Source: Pomacea canaliculata
Lineage: Eukaryota > Mollusca > Gastropoda > Architaenioglossa > Ampullariidae
Direction of reading: 5' to 3'
Assembly: GCF_003073045.1 (NCBI RefSeq)
Contig: NC_037603.1
Coordinates: 16,126,192 to 16,190,191, forward strand
DNA length: 64,000 nucleotides
The notes beneath the pieces are model-generated. The model was given only the letters and a program-made list of their open reading frames with translations, was not told the DNA's origin and searched no databases. The translations under genes and the position numbers were made by a program. Each line of letters begins with the position of its first letter. The first letter of the stretch is position 1. Shown here one piece after another: positions 34,935-47,600 of the stretch.

Positions 34935-35582
34935 CATTATCCGGTGGTTAGAGCTAGGAAACGGGACCCTGCCACCCCTCCTGAGTTTTCTACACTGGCT
35001 TCCAATTCGATCTGGCATCCAGTACAATCTGTGCTGTGTTTTAATTTCTTTACTGGCACCTGCCCTGATTATTTCTCTGAACTGCTCTTCCCTTATATCC
35101 CAGCTAGACAACTCTGTTCCTCGTCTGATGATTGTCTCATTAGTCTTCCTGTCACCAAAACAGCAACATATGGCCACAGAATTTTTAGTTATTGTGCAGC
35201 GAAACAATGGAACTCTCGATCCCTTTCCATATCTGCCACCTACCCACTATTGAATCATTTAAACGTGCACTGAAAACACACCTCTTCGTAAACAACAACT
35301 TTCCCATAATCCTAGTCCTTTTTCACATCCTTCCTTTTGAATATCATGTTACTCTCAGCTCTTGTTCTTGTTATTTGGTTCCTCTTTGTGATTTCTGTAT
35401 TTGACTTTATTCTTCGTTTAGTACGGTTGTTTATTTTTTATAGTTATATGTTATTTGTTAGTTTTCCTGTCCCTTGTATGCTGTCCATGTTTCGTTCTTG
35501 TTCTTAAGCGCTAAGAACATGCTCCTTAGAAGTGTGAGTATGCGCTCTGGAAATTTTGCATTTATTATTATTATTATTAACT
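34935..35582 (+). mobile_element. LINE 3' end: RT C-terminal tail, 3' UTR and (ATT)n end
   Basis: With frameshifts, the plus strand reads HWLPIRSGIQYN, then TCPDYFSELLFPYIPARQLC, then AAKQWNSRSL and SFKRALKTHLF. This is the typical C-terminal tail of CR1/L2-like LINE proteins. About 280 bases of 3' UTR follow, ending in ATT repeats at 35560-35580. A second copy of the UTR lies at 43.6 kb. It is 5'-truncated, as expected for LINE insertions. Confidence 0.85.
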
Positions 35583-35684
35583 GATATCCTTAACTAAAAA
35601 TAACCTTTTTTTAAAAGAAGTTCTTAGAAAATCCCAGCTTAGCGTCAGACCCATTTCTGTTGAAAATGTGTAAATAAAAAATGT

Positions 35685-38600
35685 TTAGGCAAGTGAGTTC
35701 ATGTGTTTCCTGCGCATGTGAGTGTGAACACTGTTGGACTGAGTGAAAGTTGCACCACAAATCTCACAACTGAATGGCTTTTCTCCTGTGTGTTTCCGTG
35801 TATGCACTTTTAAGTTTGAAGAGTTTGCAAAAGCTGCATCACACTGATTACACTTAAATGGCTTCTCTCCTGTGTGAATTCTTGTGTGTGATTTGAGGGA
35901 ACTTGACTCAAAAAATGCTTTCCCACAATCTTTGCATCTGAATGGTCTTTCATCACTGTGTTTTCTCATGTGCACTTTCATGTGATTTGCCCTGATAAAT
36001 GTTGCACCACACTGTGTGCAAATGAAGTTTCGTTCTGGGGGCACTTTAGGAACATTTACCTTGTCTTCATGCTTCTTTTTATGTTCTCTGAGGTTACCTG
36101 ACTGTGAGAAAGCCGCCCCACACTCACTGCACACGAACGGCCTTTCACCTGTGTGTTTACGCATATGCACCTTCAGGTGACCTGATGCAGTGAATGCAGC
36201 TCCACATTCATGGCACAGGAATGGTCTTACTCCTGAATGTGACCTCATGTGCACAGTCAGGTGACTTGAGGAAGAAAATGAAGTCCCACACTCGACACAT
36301 TTGTAAGGCTTGTAGCCGGAATGTGTCAGTTTGTGCCCTATAAGATGCGATGACTGTGCAAATGCAGCATTGCAGATCTGACAGACAAAAGGCTTCTCAC
36401 CTGTGTGCCTTCGCACGTGAACAGTTAGGCTTATTATGCTAGACAACTTAGTGTCACAATGAACACACTTGAATGGCTTCTTTTCTCCATGATGCTGCTG
36501 GTGAAAATGGCTAACAAGATTATCAGATTTTTTAAACTGTTCACCACAAATACTGCACACTAAGGCAATTTGAGCTCTGACAGCACACTTAGATTTGAGT
36601 TTGTTTTGTCTATGCTGTCCTCTTGTTCTTCTTTCTAAGCTTCTTATTATCCGCTTCCTTCTTTTACTCCATTCTGGAACTCCAAAAACATTCCCTGTGG
36701 TGACAATGCCATCAGCGGAATGTTGTCTAGTCTTCACAGGCTCTGCTGATTTTCCTCCTAAAACTCGTGTCAGCACTGCCTCAGCCTTCCTTCCTGTAGA
36801 TCTGTCTGTGTTTTTCACTTCTTTGTGGTCTGTTAAAGCGTTTTGCACCTTCTTGAGCTGAGCTGCTCAATTCTGAAACAAACTGGATGTCTGGGTGGAT
36901 TGGTCTACTGATTGGTGAGGCTTCAGAGAAGTTTCCCTGCGAAAGACAAGCTGCAGGCATGACAGACGGGGCTAAGTGGAGCTGAACACCTGATGCACTG
37001 TCCTCCAGAATTAGTAGTGCTTGATTTAGTGTTTTCATAACTGCAAACATCAATCAACAAATGCAATGTATTCCAAATGTTGCACTGGAAACAAAATAAG
37101 TATAAATATGAGGCAATCAACAAGCGCAATCATCTTCCAGGATACAGGACTACTCTGAGAAAGGGAGAACTATTTTTTCTTATAATTACTGTCATTTGTC
37201 CTTGCATATTTATATTTCTAAGGGCTTACTGAAAAATCCTGAGAACTCATATAAGAGAACTGAGGATTCATGTGTTGTGATGGTGTCTGTAGGATTTTTG
37301 CTTTAGTTGCAGTTCTACAAACAGTCTGCATATCAATAACAAAAAAAAGACATTATGAAAAAGAGGAACAGATATCACGGTGGAATCATATGCAGTCATC
37401 CTCCAACCACCCACACGTGCATACATGTGCACACACATGTGCATACATGGTCTACAGTGCAAATGATAAACATTTTTTTTAGAAAGTGAATGGTTAGTTT
37501 CCATTGCATTAAACTCACAGCAAGTTAATAAAAAGTTCTTACAACTGGACAAGGAATGCTGCAATCTGACTGTGAGACACCAAGTTCTCAAATATTCCAA
37601 CTTGATCCCATCGCTTCAGAATACTGCTATCAATGGAAATAAGCTGATCTCCACTGTGTACAAGGCAGTTCTTCCTTGTATGTCTCTTCTTTAAATTAGA
37701 TGAAGGCTCACTTGTATAAGGATATATCTGCCAATAACACACCAATCACTGCCTTGAAATATAATTTATTTAAAAAATATTATTTCAATTTTTTTTTTTT
37801 AATTAATGTACATGTGTACACATAAATAAAAAGAGATGGACACCCAGATCAACAAAATAAGTATTACATGATTTGAGAAATGTGTGTTATTTCAGTTTCT
37901 GCAAACCCACTGGTGACTAAACTGTGCCCTCTGAAATGAGTGTGGATTTAATTAATCAAGTGGTTCACCGTTCTGACATTTTATCAGACCAAAGACAATG
38001 AAAAGAAGAATGCATGGAAGGAGATGACATAGGATGCATATATGCCTGATTAAGCTATGCACTTGTCTTTTTCAGTTTCTCTTTACACACCTATAGTTGC
38101 CATTATTCTGTTGCTTTGCTGGAGAAAAAACTTCAAGCTGTTTTACACACAAAGGCTGACACAGACAAAATTATTCCCTTGCAAATTAGGGTAGGTCTGG
38201 GATGATCCCATTATTTTTAGTGCATTCTATTCTGGTCATAAATTCCATTAGAAAAGCTATACTTAAAAAAATCTGCACAATATTGAAGCCCCTATAATCT
38301 TTGCAACATGACAAGTGATAATGTTTCTCTTTAAGAAATTTCTATCCCATACCTCTGTACAGTCAAAGCTTCCAGGAAGATCTCACGAAAGCAGAAACAC
38401 AGAACAACATCACAAAATACAGAAAGAGAGAGAAATGAAAACATTTTTTCACTCTCTTCTTTCCCCCAACTGTGACGGGGAAACAAAATATGAATGTGTT
38501 CCATCAGTGAACTGAGTGTTTTGGCACCAGGACAGCAATACACTTCTGGTCACTACAAATAATGCTAGTTCAAGTTGCAAAAATCACAGGAGACATTAAA

Positions 38601-39636
38601 AGACTGAACCAACAATTGTATATAAACAATAAAGACTTTTTAAAAATATAAAGTATAATGAGATATTGAAGAGTGTAAATGTGCTTAATAAGCATTTTAT
38701 TAACACTAATTATATTAGATCTCCTAATGGTGCCCTGTCCTAAGTGTTTTCATAAATTGAGTACACATGGAGGGACAGATTAAACGAAGACACATTCCTA
38801 GCAGCTTTAATCTGAAATCCAGACTTGGAAAAGAACAGTAGAGTGCGAGGCAAAGGACACTGGAACCACCTGGGCCCAACTGAAGGGGGCTACCTAAAAC
38901 CGGGTCCGTTGGCAAAGTTGTTGCAGGCCCTATGCTCCTCAAAGGAACAACAAGAAATAAACTAGCTAAAACTTAATCTGAAATCAAAAGTGGAATTAGT
39001 GAAATTGCTACAAACAAACACACCTGAGCCATCAGGTTAAATTACTGACAAAACCCACTTGTGTAGCATGAAAATATATATGAAATATTATAAAACATTT
39101 TTACTGCACATGGAGGTTAATCTGAACTTTTTTTATTCCTCTCTAATAAAATAACTAGGTGTATCAAAGAACATTTAAGGAGTTAGCTTCTTCAATGTCA
39201 TATCAAAGAATTTTATTCTTCTAGATAGCATAACAGAGAAAATGGAAGTTGCTGGAGCAAGGGTCAAAATTTCCTCACAACAGCATTACTTCACTGTGGT
39301 GTGGAGTTGGCTACCTGCTTATAGTCTGAACACACTTGGAAGCAACTTTTTGCTTTTAATAAGAAAGCTTGAATAAGAAAAAAATTTAATGGGAAAAATA
39401 CTTCTGTTCTAGACATTTAATAAAAATCTTACCTTTTTAAAGACTTCAGAATCAGGCTGGTGCTGCTCCTCAAACTTCTGTTTGCATGTTGGGCCAATGA
39501 AGATGTTCAGATGCATGTTCCTCTTGTAAATATAGGATTCTTTCAAGTGGGTGTGTGGCATGGTGTCTTCATTTATGACAATATCTGGGTCAGGGTCAGG
39601 AGATAAATTGTTGAACTGATCCTTATTTTTGTCCAT
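35685..39636 (-). CDS. C2H2 zinc-finger protein B, ten fingers, paralogue of A; frame break in exon 3
   Basis: Exons (minus strand): 39636-39433, 37727-37543 and 37040-35685. Exons 1-2 encode 129 residues, ending in a helical module (ILKRWDQVGIFE, QIAAFLVQFYE) that aligns without gaps to that of protein A. Exon 3 continues with the same CxxC-x7-CxxC knuckle (CIRCSAPLSPVCHAC), but this frame stops at TGA after SFAGKLL. The ten-finger array (stop 35685-35687) lies in another frame, offset by 2, with its own TGA near 36872. No good donor/acceptor pair joins the two. Either a small unusual intron exists, or indels have broken the gene. The fingers themselves look intact and constrained, with TGEKP-type linkers. 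A 5'-UTR acceptor is visible at 39659-39660. Likely a nuclear DNA-binding regulator if expressed. Confidence 0.7.
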
Positions 39637-39659
39637 ATGTTTAAGTCTTGGTGCTCACC

Positions 39660-41700
39660 TTATAAAGAAAGGAAAGACAATAGAATAAGCATTTAATGAA
39701 TCAAACAGATTATAAATTCTTCTAAAGTGTTCTAATTTACATGTCCTAACAGAAGCTTTTATCAGCCTTTAAGAGTTACACCAGAAAACTACTTTTAATG
39801 CAATTTTATACTGCTTTCTAGTGTGTATATATATATAGATCTTTCTGGCTTGTTTGGAGGAGCCTGGCAATGTTAAAACTTAAGTGTTAGTACTCTACAT
39901 ATGCCTTGTTTAAACTGTTGTTAATTTTAAACCCAGCCCAACGGTAGCTAGAAACATTTTATGTATAAGGTCACAGATGATCATATTTTTTTTCCAAAAA
40001 CCATTTCATTAAGCATGCCAAAATTAATCACTGCCCAAAATTTCAACTTTAAAAGATAGTAGAGGTAAATGAGGTTTTTTCACTATTGTTTGGTTTAATA
40101 AGAGTGAAAGGCGCATGATGCATGGCATGATGAGGAGTTGAAATACTGGTGTTACCCTAGTAAAAACAGACACAAGGTCGCTATTAAAGGCCTGATAATT
40201 TAACTGATCTATAAAATTATTGTCAAGTAAAATTAGTTGGGATTTTTTTTTGTATTTTTAAGTTGCATGGCATTTGATAAGTTCAGTCGAATCTTTTCTC
40301 TAAGACTTTATATGCAATTTATTCGCGGATGGCGTGAGTGATAACGTCGGCGATTGCAAATTTGTTTCCAAGTAAAACGCACATAGTTCTGAAAAGGGTA
40401 TCATTTTAGCTTTTACTTTGCTTTTTACTAATCTGCAACGACACTTCAACGAACGGCACTACAAGAACGGCAGAAAATATCCATTCTAAAGCAAAAGCTC
40501 ATCCCTCGAAACACACAGTCAATTACTCAGGCATACCGAAATCTAATTGTTTGGTGCCAATCAACTTGCGTGCAGTACATCCCAGACTTGCTCTGACATG
40601 CAAAGCTGTGCATGTTTTGAATAAACGTTCCTGTATAATGTGCCTGGATGAATAGATAAAAGGTATATAAAGAAATATACCAAGCCAAAGAATTATCTCC
40701 GTTTCAATTTCTGTTGACAATCTTGATTGCAAAACTAGACGGTAAATGAAAATAGAGTGGCTTCCCTTGATTAAAGACCCCAACAAACAACAACAAATAA
40801 CAACCACCATTCCCACCCCGATTTCAAAGCAAAAACTCGCAGAATAGTGAACAAGGTCATACTGTAGTGCTAATTCTTGAAAGTAATCATTGTGAACTGA
40901 TGACCACCTTAAAATTAGCCAGAGTTTTATCTTGCTGCATCAATACATGCTATAGCTGTCTTTGGCGAAAGGTGATGCTGATCGCTTTGGGACTCATGCG
41001 AAATCGTCTAGTTTATCCCCCCCCCCCAAACCAACAACTGGGACTCATTTAATTGATATGTCTATTATAAATGAATTACAGATTTCACTGTAAAGAAGGC
41101 TTGAGCTCAGTACTGCACTCTGAACAGTCCGGGCAGCTTGATTCTGATGTGACTGGCAGTTTTTAATACTTTGGACATAATAGCTTTCGAGAGCGTCGAG
41201 TCTCGATCATCGGCAAAAATTTACCAGCAGCGAAACACTAGACAGGCACAGGTCTGCACCCATGAGGAGCTATTGCTGAACAAAATTGCTTTAAAAAAAA
41301 AACACGATCTAAATTCAAATCTTGGAAAAGTTGTAGTTGTTAACAGGCTTTTCTTCAATGTATTCCGATTGAAATGTTTTGACTGATCATGACTAGCTTA
41401 TGTAAAGCTCATTACAATGCGCGCGCGCGTCTGTACAAATATATGTCTCAAAGCCACAACAACGCAGTTCAGTTTCGTCTGTCCGTCAAGTTCTTTTCTA
41501 AAAATCTAAATTTTACTAGGGTTTCATCTGGATTAGTTCATGTGTTACTTTTAATTATTTTCATAAAATAGGTCAATTGATCTGTTATTTTACTGCTCAA
41601 CGGAACTTCTCTCCGGACAAAAATTAGGCGAGCTCTGCGCATGTGCCGAAGGTCACAGTTCATGACTCCTTTACAGGGTCATTTCCTGTAAGACTCGATG
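39660..41700. other. Intergenic region upstream of zinc-finger gene B
   Basis: No gene or recognisable transposon was found. The promoter and non-coding first exon of zinc-finger gene B should lie here on the minus strand but are not recognisable. A C-run lies near 41020 and a (CG)-rich GCGCGCGCG tract near 41419. Confidence 0.35.
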
Positions 41701-41708
41701 TCGAGGGC

Positions 41709-41716
41709 TATAAAAG
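41709..41716 (+). promoter_or_regulatory. TATA box upstream of the degraded protease/PHD gene
   Basis: TATAAAAG in GC-richer surroundings. CTCAG|GTGAAC at 41758-41768 could be the donor of a 5'-UTR intron, with an acceptor TTTGTTACAG at 42192-42201, about 55 bases before the first ATG of the degraded gene. This arrangement is inferred from motifs only. Confidence 0.4.
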
Positions 41717-42256
41717 AAGACTAGGTACATCGAACGTTCTCTTTGATCATTGCAAATCTCAGGTGAACTGATGTTTCAACGTTCTCTTCGCCGATCTTAA
41801 ATCGCAAGTGTTCTGTAACACTGTCGTCTACAGCCATATAGTTACTTCTTGCTTACCTGTTATCTTTTAACATTTTTGTAGCTGAGTTCTGGTCTAGTTT
41901 CGAAATTGAAACTTGATCCCCACGTGGACTATAGGTACACTGAATTATCTGTACGTAACATATCGTCGTCTACAGCTAGTTTTTTCGTGCTTACCTGTGT
42001 TTTAGTCAATTATTTTGGGAATGCAGTGTATCATCCATAGCTTTTGTTGTGCACAGGGTCAACTATATAATTTTGTATCTTTGCATCATAGTTGTAATTG
42101 TAGCTTTAATGCTGTAAATTTAAGTGTCACATTTCTTAGGTGATACTTTGCAATTTTGTGTTGCGGATAACACATCTGTTGGAAACTTATCTTTGTTACA
42201 GTTCTTTAAGCAATATTAAGTGAAGAGAAGCAAAACCACTGCCAATAGTTCCTGCT

Positions 42257-42990
42257 ATGAGACAGACACAGAGCATTGCAGAAATGAAGAGGACACTCGA
42301 CATGAAGAGAGAACTTACAGATCTCCATATCAACCATTTCTCGGCTCTTTTGAAGGAGCAGTTTCCTGCAGTGGATGGCCTACAGATGCTGGCTGTGTTT
42401 CAATCTCAAGAATGCCAGCGTGTGGGAACACCAACAGGAAAATTTGTGCAAATTTTACATGTAGTAGGTAACCACTGGTTTACGGTAACATTCATTGCTC
42501 TCAACCAAGTGAGATGGAGTATGATTCTTTCTTTGACACAGTCAGAGAGGAGTGTAAGGAAACATTTCTAAAGCAGTTAGCCTGACTTCTGTTTACAGAT
42601 GGCCAGTACATTTCAATTAAATTTGTTAATGTACAGAAACAGCAGGTGTCTGTAACGTGTGGGCCGTTTGCACTTGCATTTGCCCATGCCCTATGTGCAG
42701 GTCTCAGGCCAGAGGGGCATATATATTTTGAAGAATTCATGTGGTTTCACCTTTCCAATTGTCTGGCTTCTGGAATTTTACAATCATTTCCTGTGCAACC
42801 TTGGCCTAGAAAGATTGTTGGTAAGGAACTGCACGGACAGCTGCAGGAGGAAGTGTTCTACATCTGCAGACAACCCAACAATCAACCGATGGCAATGATT
42901 GCGTGTGACTCCTGCAAGAAATGGTTTCATTGCCAATGCATCCAGATAAGAGAAACTAAAGTGCCCAAGCGCTTTATGCAATATTTGTAA
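42257..42990 (+). pseudogene. Degraded Ulp1/C48-protease-like protein with C-terminal PHD finger
   Basis: The first frame (42257-42571) ends with a segment containing FVQILHVVGNHWFTVTF, where NHW resembles the catalytic-His region of Ulp1-type cysteine proteases. The expected next part (MEYDSFFDTV, the Asp region) is found only after a frameshift, and that frame meets a stop (LKQLA, then TAG). The third part, from about 42600, contains VTCGPFALAFAHALC, resembling the catalytic-Cys region, and then a PHD finger (ICRQPNNQPM, IACDSCKKWFHCQC) whose first zinc cysteine appears replaced by Tyr. One frameshift and one stop mark it as a pseudogene, unless small introns are involved. Similar protease-PHD proteins are multicopy in invertebrates, so a transposon-related origin is possible but not shown. 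Confidence 0.7.
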
Positions 42991-43555
42991 GTGCTAGTTA
43001 AGCAGGTGCATGTTTGGTTGAATGGTTTTTGTGTGTGCTTGTGGCTTATTTTCTTTTTTGTTTTAACCTATTTTATCTACCTGTTAATATGCGAAAGGTA
43101 AATTAAAGATATAAAATTTACATCGTTTTATAACTTGCATAAAGCACAATTGATATATTAATGACTGTCAGACAATGGTGATGCAGGAGGGCTTACGTGA
43201 AACTATGAAAATAATGAACAAGCAGCAAAAAGAAGCGAAAGAGATTAGTAGACACAAAATTGTAACTGTCACTGAGAGAAGTGCACACATGAACTGGATA
43301 TAACCCACATTGCAGGCCTACCATAAAGACCACAATACATGTAAGCAGGCAGTCACCCTAACACACCCAAGGTACTTCAAAGTACAAACTTTGAAAAGAT
43401 GTGACACATCACATGGCCAATCAGAATACTGCCAAAGGGACATTGTTAGGTCATATTGCAATGTCTCAGGGATGATAAAACTTAGTTCAGCAGAGGGGAG
43501 CAAAGCAGGGTCATGAAGGATACTTTCTTGTGAGATGGTGGTTGATAATTTCGCT

Positions 43556-43738
43556 AGAGCATGTTACTCAGTGCTTGTTATTTTGTTCCTCTTTGTGTTT
43601 TATGTGCTTGTTTTTAATTCATCATTAGTACTGTTGTTTATCCTTTCTTAGTTTATGCGTTATTCCTTTGTTTTCCTGTCCCTTGTATGCTATCCATGTC
43701 TTGTACAAACTTTGCATTTGTTATTATTAATTACAGCC
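43556..43738 (+). mobile_element. Second copy of the LINE 3' UTR
   Basis: CATGTTACTCAGTGCTTGTT through TTCCTGTCCCTTGTATGC and TTATTATTAATTA parallels 35343-35580 in order, with one internal deletion that removes the AAGCGCTAAG segment. It is a 5'-truncated insertion of the same LINE family. Confidence 0.75.
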
Positions 43739-43739
43739 A

Positions 43740-44555
43740 TTAGTAGATCATGATTTGTTTGTGTTTAATGTCGTGCCAGCAACTAGGGCTATTTCACGGC
43801 AACAAAAGTAATCTTAGCACAGCACAAAAGTTAAGCTAAACTAAATTTTGGAAAAAAACCTGAGATATAACCATAATATTCTTTAAAAAGTCAATGCAAA
43901 AAATAAACAATATGTAAAAGAGTGGGTCAAGTATAAAAAGGTGTGGTGAAGCCCAAAAAGGCCACTAACAAATCAGAAATCAAGAGAAAACAATCACCAG
44001 AACATGAAATTTCTTAAATTTGATGGTAAAGTCTTATCTTCATTAAAAATGTAAAGATTGCTGCCAATGGGACGGACCCGAAAAGAGAAAACAGTTTTCT
44101 GTAAAAAAAAAAAAAAACTGTCGACGGATAGTCTGGAGCTCAAGACAAACTATCATAATATGTAGCACACTAGAACTTACCCCACACCATGGACAAACGG
44201 GTGAGGGTTCATCTCATGTGTTCTAACTGTAATCTAGTAAGGACCACCTCCTCACAGGATGGCACGAAGGTAGGCGGTTGGAAAGAAAGGGAAGGGTGGC
44301 ATATAATTTATTTTGGCCCAGAGTGTCCCAGTAAGGACTGGACGTAGGCCAAGAAGAAGGGTTTACATACAGTCTGATGATATCAGCGACTTGAAGTGGT
44401 TCTCATTTACTGCAAGTCAGTCTGATGTCGTTATCAATACACGTTTAATATTGTTAAATTTAATGAAAAGATCTAGAAAAACTTGTGGAAAACCCGTTTC
44501 ATGTATTAATATTAGTTATTTTCTGGCAACAGTATGTCGCAAAATGAGTTCGCAC
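43740..44555. other. Intergenic region upstream of the aldehyde dehydrogenase
   Basis: No gene recognised. TGTTTAATGTCGTGCCAGCA at 43761 looks like an interspersed repeat edge, but I cannot name it. A 14-base A-run lies at 44103. The stretch 44120-44370 is more GC-rich and may be another repeat; no family is recognised. Confidence 0.3.
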
Positions 44556-44559
44556 CGCC

Positions 44560-44566
44560 TATAAAG
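44560..44566 (+). promoter_or_regulatory. TATA box of the aldehyde dehydrogenase gene
   Basis: TATAAAG lies about 107 bases before the start ATG at 44667. Transcription would start near 44590, giving a short GC-rich 5' UTR within the first coding exon. Confidence 0.55.
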
Positions 44567-44666
44567 AGGACAGGACGCCGCTGCAGCGGACACGTTCACG
44601 CGCACCAAGGCCTCGCTAACTGTCGGTGCTGCAGCTATCACACTTGCAATATTCAACATCGCAAAT

Positions 44667-47600
44667 ATGTCTGAGCCACAGCCTCGTCCAGACATTGAAA
44701 TCAAGTATACTCAGGTAAGAATCCTATAAGTTTGTCTTCGCTGATGTGCTGGTGGAGGCATGCTTTTCTCCTCAACCCCCGCCTCCCCAACCACCACTGA
44801 GCTTGCATTGTACTTACTATTGTTACAATGATTCATTATTTTTCCTTTATCTGTTTGTTGTTGTTTTTTTATTTGTTTGTTTGTTTGCTTTCGGTTTTTT
44901 TTTTCAATAAATACAGTTCACAATGCGTGCATTGCATCTTTCAAACACCCCTTTCATTCTTAAATCAGTAGAAGAGCAGACGATCGATCAGGTAGAAAGA
45001 TTCGAAAGTGGAGAAGTGCAAGGTTATGAAGAAAGAAAAACTGTCCACACGTACCAGTACATAAAGCTTTACCTCGATCAGTACATAAGAATCTGTTCAT
45101 TTTGTAACTCTTACATTACATACCTTGTTAATTGTTTAACTCTGTATTGCGTACCTATAATTGGAGTCTCCTGTTGTGAGGGGCAGTCGATCGTTTGTGT
45201 TTTAACTATTATTATCCAGCTCCTAATAGTTTGTATTAACAGAGCATACTTATAATTAGGTTCTGGTGCCATTTTGTGTATGTACGTATATAAATATTGT
45301 GTAATACTTGTAAGTGTCATACACGAATTGCCAATCCATTATTGACAGGAATGCACACACACGTCTCAGGATTGTGATCGCATTCAATTATATCGATACA
45401 TCTGTATCTCCGTTCAGTGTTTTAAGAGCCTGCAGAATGATCTGAGGAAATACCAAATGTTGGTGACAGATACATTCAACCGCTGACGAGCGGTTAAGCT
45501 GGTCGTCGTTAGTGAGTACGTGGGGTGGTAAACAGCTAGAGAGAGACGCACTCACAGACCATTCTCGTCACTTTTTCACGTTTGCCAACCAGTTCTTCCG
45601 CTGTCCACCTCGGCGTCAATCTCCCTCCAAATTACTAATAATTACTATTAATCCCCCTCCAAATTACTATGACCCAGCAAACAGAGCCCATGCACGTCCC
45701 GCATCCGTACACCAGGATGCGAACAAGGGACAGTGAAGCGCCTGACTCTTCTGTCTAGAACACGAGGCCCCACCAGAGAAGATACCATGGTAGTCTCACC
45801 TCCACCTTTCTCATTCTCAGTCTAGTGATCTACACTACGATCACCACACTATAGTAGCCAGCCGACGGACATGGACTACATGAAGAAATTCTCAAACATA
45901 TTTGAATCGTCAATGAAAACACTTAATTAGCTAGGGTAGTAGGGTACGTCATCAGGCCTGGATTACTATCAGGCGAACTGGGCATATGGCTTAGGGCGCA
46001 CACGCTGAGATCATTTTCGAAGAAGAAAACCTTTAATTTGTAGGTTCACATCACTCACAACGTGAATTTCTCAGTTCGACAGCAAAGGGCCCAGCGCCAT
46101 CTGCGGTGCCGCCTTTCCAGTGTCCAGCGTCACTGCCTAGGTTAACCTGCGGGTTTGGGTAGTTTTGTTTTATATAAGGCTATATCATGAGCCAGCCCTG
46201 CAGGCAGATGACACATGCATAGAAAGAACAGCGTGCCCGAGGCGAAAGTTGAACCCAGGACAGCCAACCTCAGTATATTGGTAACAGATGCCAACCGTTT
46301 CACCGGCCAGCTAACCTGAGGGGAGACTATAGTATGTAGCATGTATACAGGTAACAAGTACGTGTATTGGTAAACAGCACCACCACATGCCTGGCTCACT
46401 TTTCGCCCATTGCACAGTCAGATAAGTTTCGTGCCTTATTGTGCGCAGGAAAACCGCAGTAGAGTTCAGGGACAACAACACTTACACGATTTTGATAGGT
46501 ATATTTCTACGTTGTTATGCCACTTATTTTAAGGTCAGGGTTCTTTTTTTTTTTTTAGTTATTTGTTTACGGGAACTTTGAGCCAGTGGGCACTCAGCTA
46601 ATGTCGCGATCGCAAAATCAATTAATGCGAGTCTATAGCTTTTCTTGACAAATATGAAATCAGTAAAGTTTTTATTCATTGTCACAAACCTGCGTTCTCG
46701 TCAGGACTGTGAATAGCGACGATCCACCTAGGGATGCGGATTTAACATCATTTTTAGTTTTGTATTTCTTTCTCATTTAATTAACATTTTTGGTTCAATG
46801 GGTGTATTGTGCGTAACGTAATTGTTGAATTGTAATGTTTATTTACATCAAAACTTTTCATTTTTAAAATCTGAAATTGCATCTGTATCGACTGTATGTA
46901 CACAGTTTTAACGGATAACTTAATTTTTATTATGCTGAATTGACAAAACAGATTTGTAAGAAAGATTTGGTTGGGCTAGCTACCATGCATCTCCACCGAG
47001 CACGACATCGATACTAGTTCGGAAAGAATCTCTTTACAGTAAAAAGCAAGGAAGTAGAGGCTTTAAGCTTCATGCAATATGATAACCATGAGAACATTAA
47101 TTGTTGAAGGTTTTATAGCTGACTTTTCTTTTGGTAGCGATATGGAAGAGGGAATTAGGTCGGAGTACTCGTCTTTCTCCAAGGGGCAACATATAGCCTG
47201 GCTGTTCACCACCATGGGGATAATTTATGACCTATCCTTGACCCACATAGTGACGCACCCCCACTTTGTAATTTTATAACCTATCCTTGACCCACATAGT
47301 GACGCACCCCCACTTTGTAATTTGAGATGCACGATTGCTCTCACGTATACTTGTACAATTTTATGAAAAGTGAAAAGACCATAAATCAGCTGTTGTCTTT
47401 TATTCCATTTTCTCCGCGCGACTGAAACAGCACCCCCCAACACGTACCCTCTCCCCATGCAGTCTCCTGCCTCTTCCCACGGGTACCCACACGCAGGGAG
47501 AACTGACGGCCCGCAATACAATATACTAATATACTGCTGAACACACGATGCTAATCCGGTACATTAATGGGTGACCTAGCTGGTTTGAATGAAAGTGTCA

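Noticed and set aside
40523..40816. 97-codon minus-strand frame upstream of zinc-finger gene B
   Set aside because: Hydrophobic composition only; no splice consistency, family similarity or conserved start.
46227..46318. Functional tRNA gene
   Set aside because: The A and B boxes are degenerate and the stems do not pair well; a SINE body follows, so it is a tRNA-derived retroposon.
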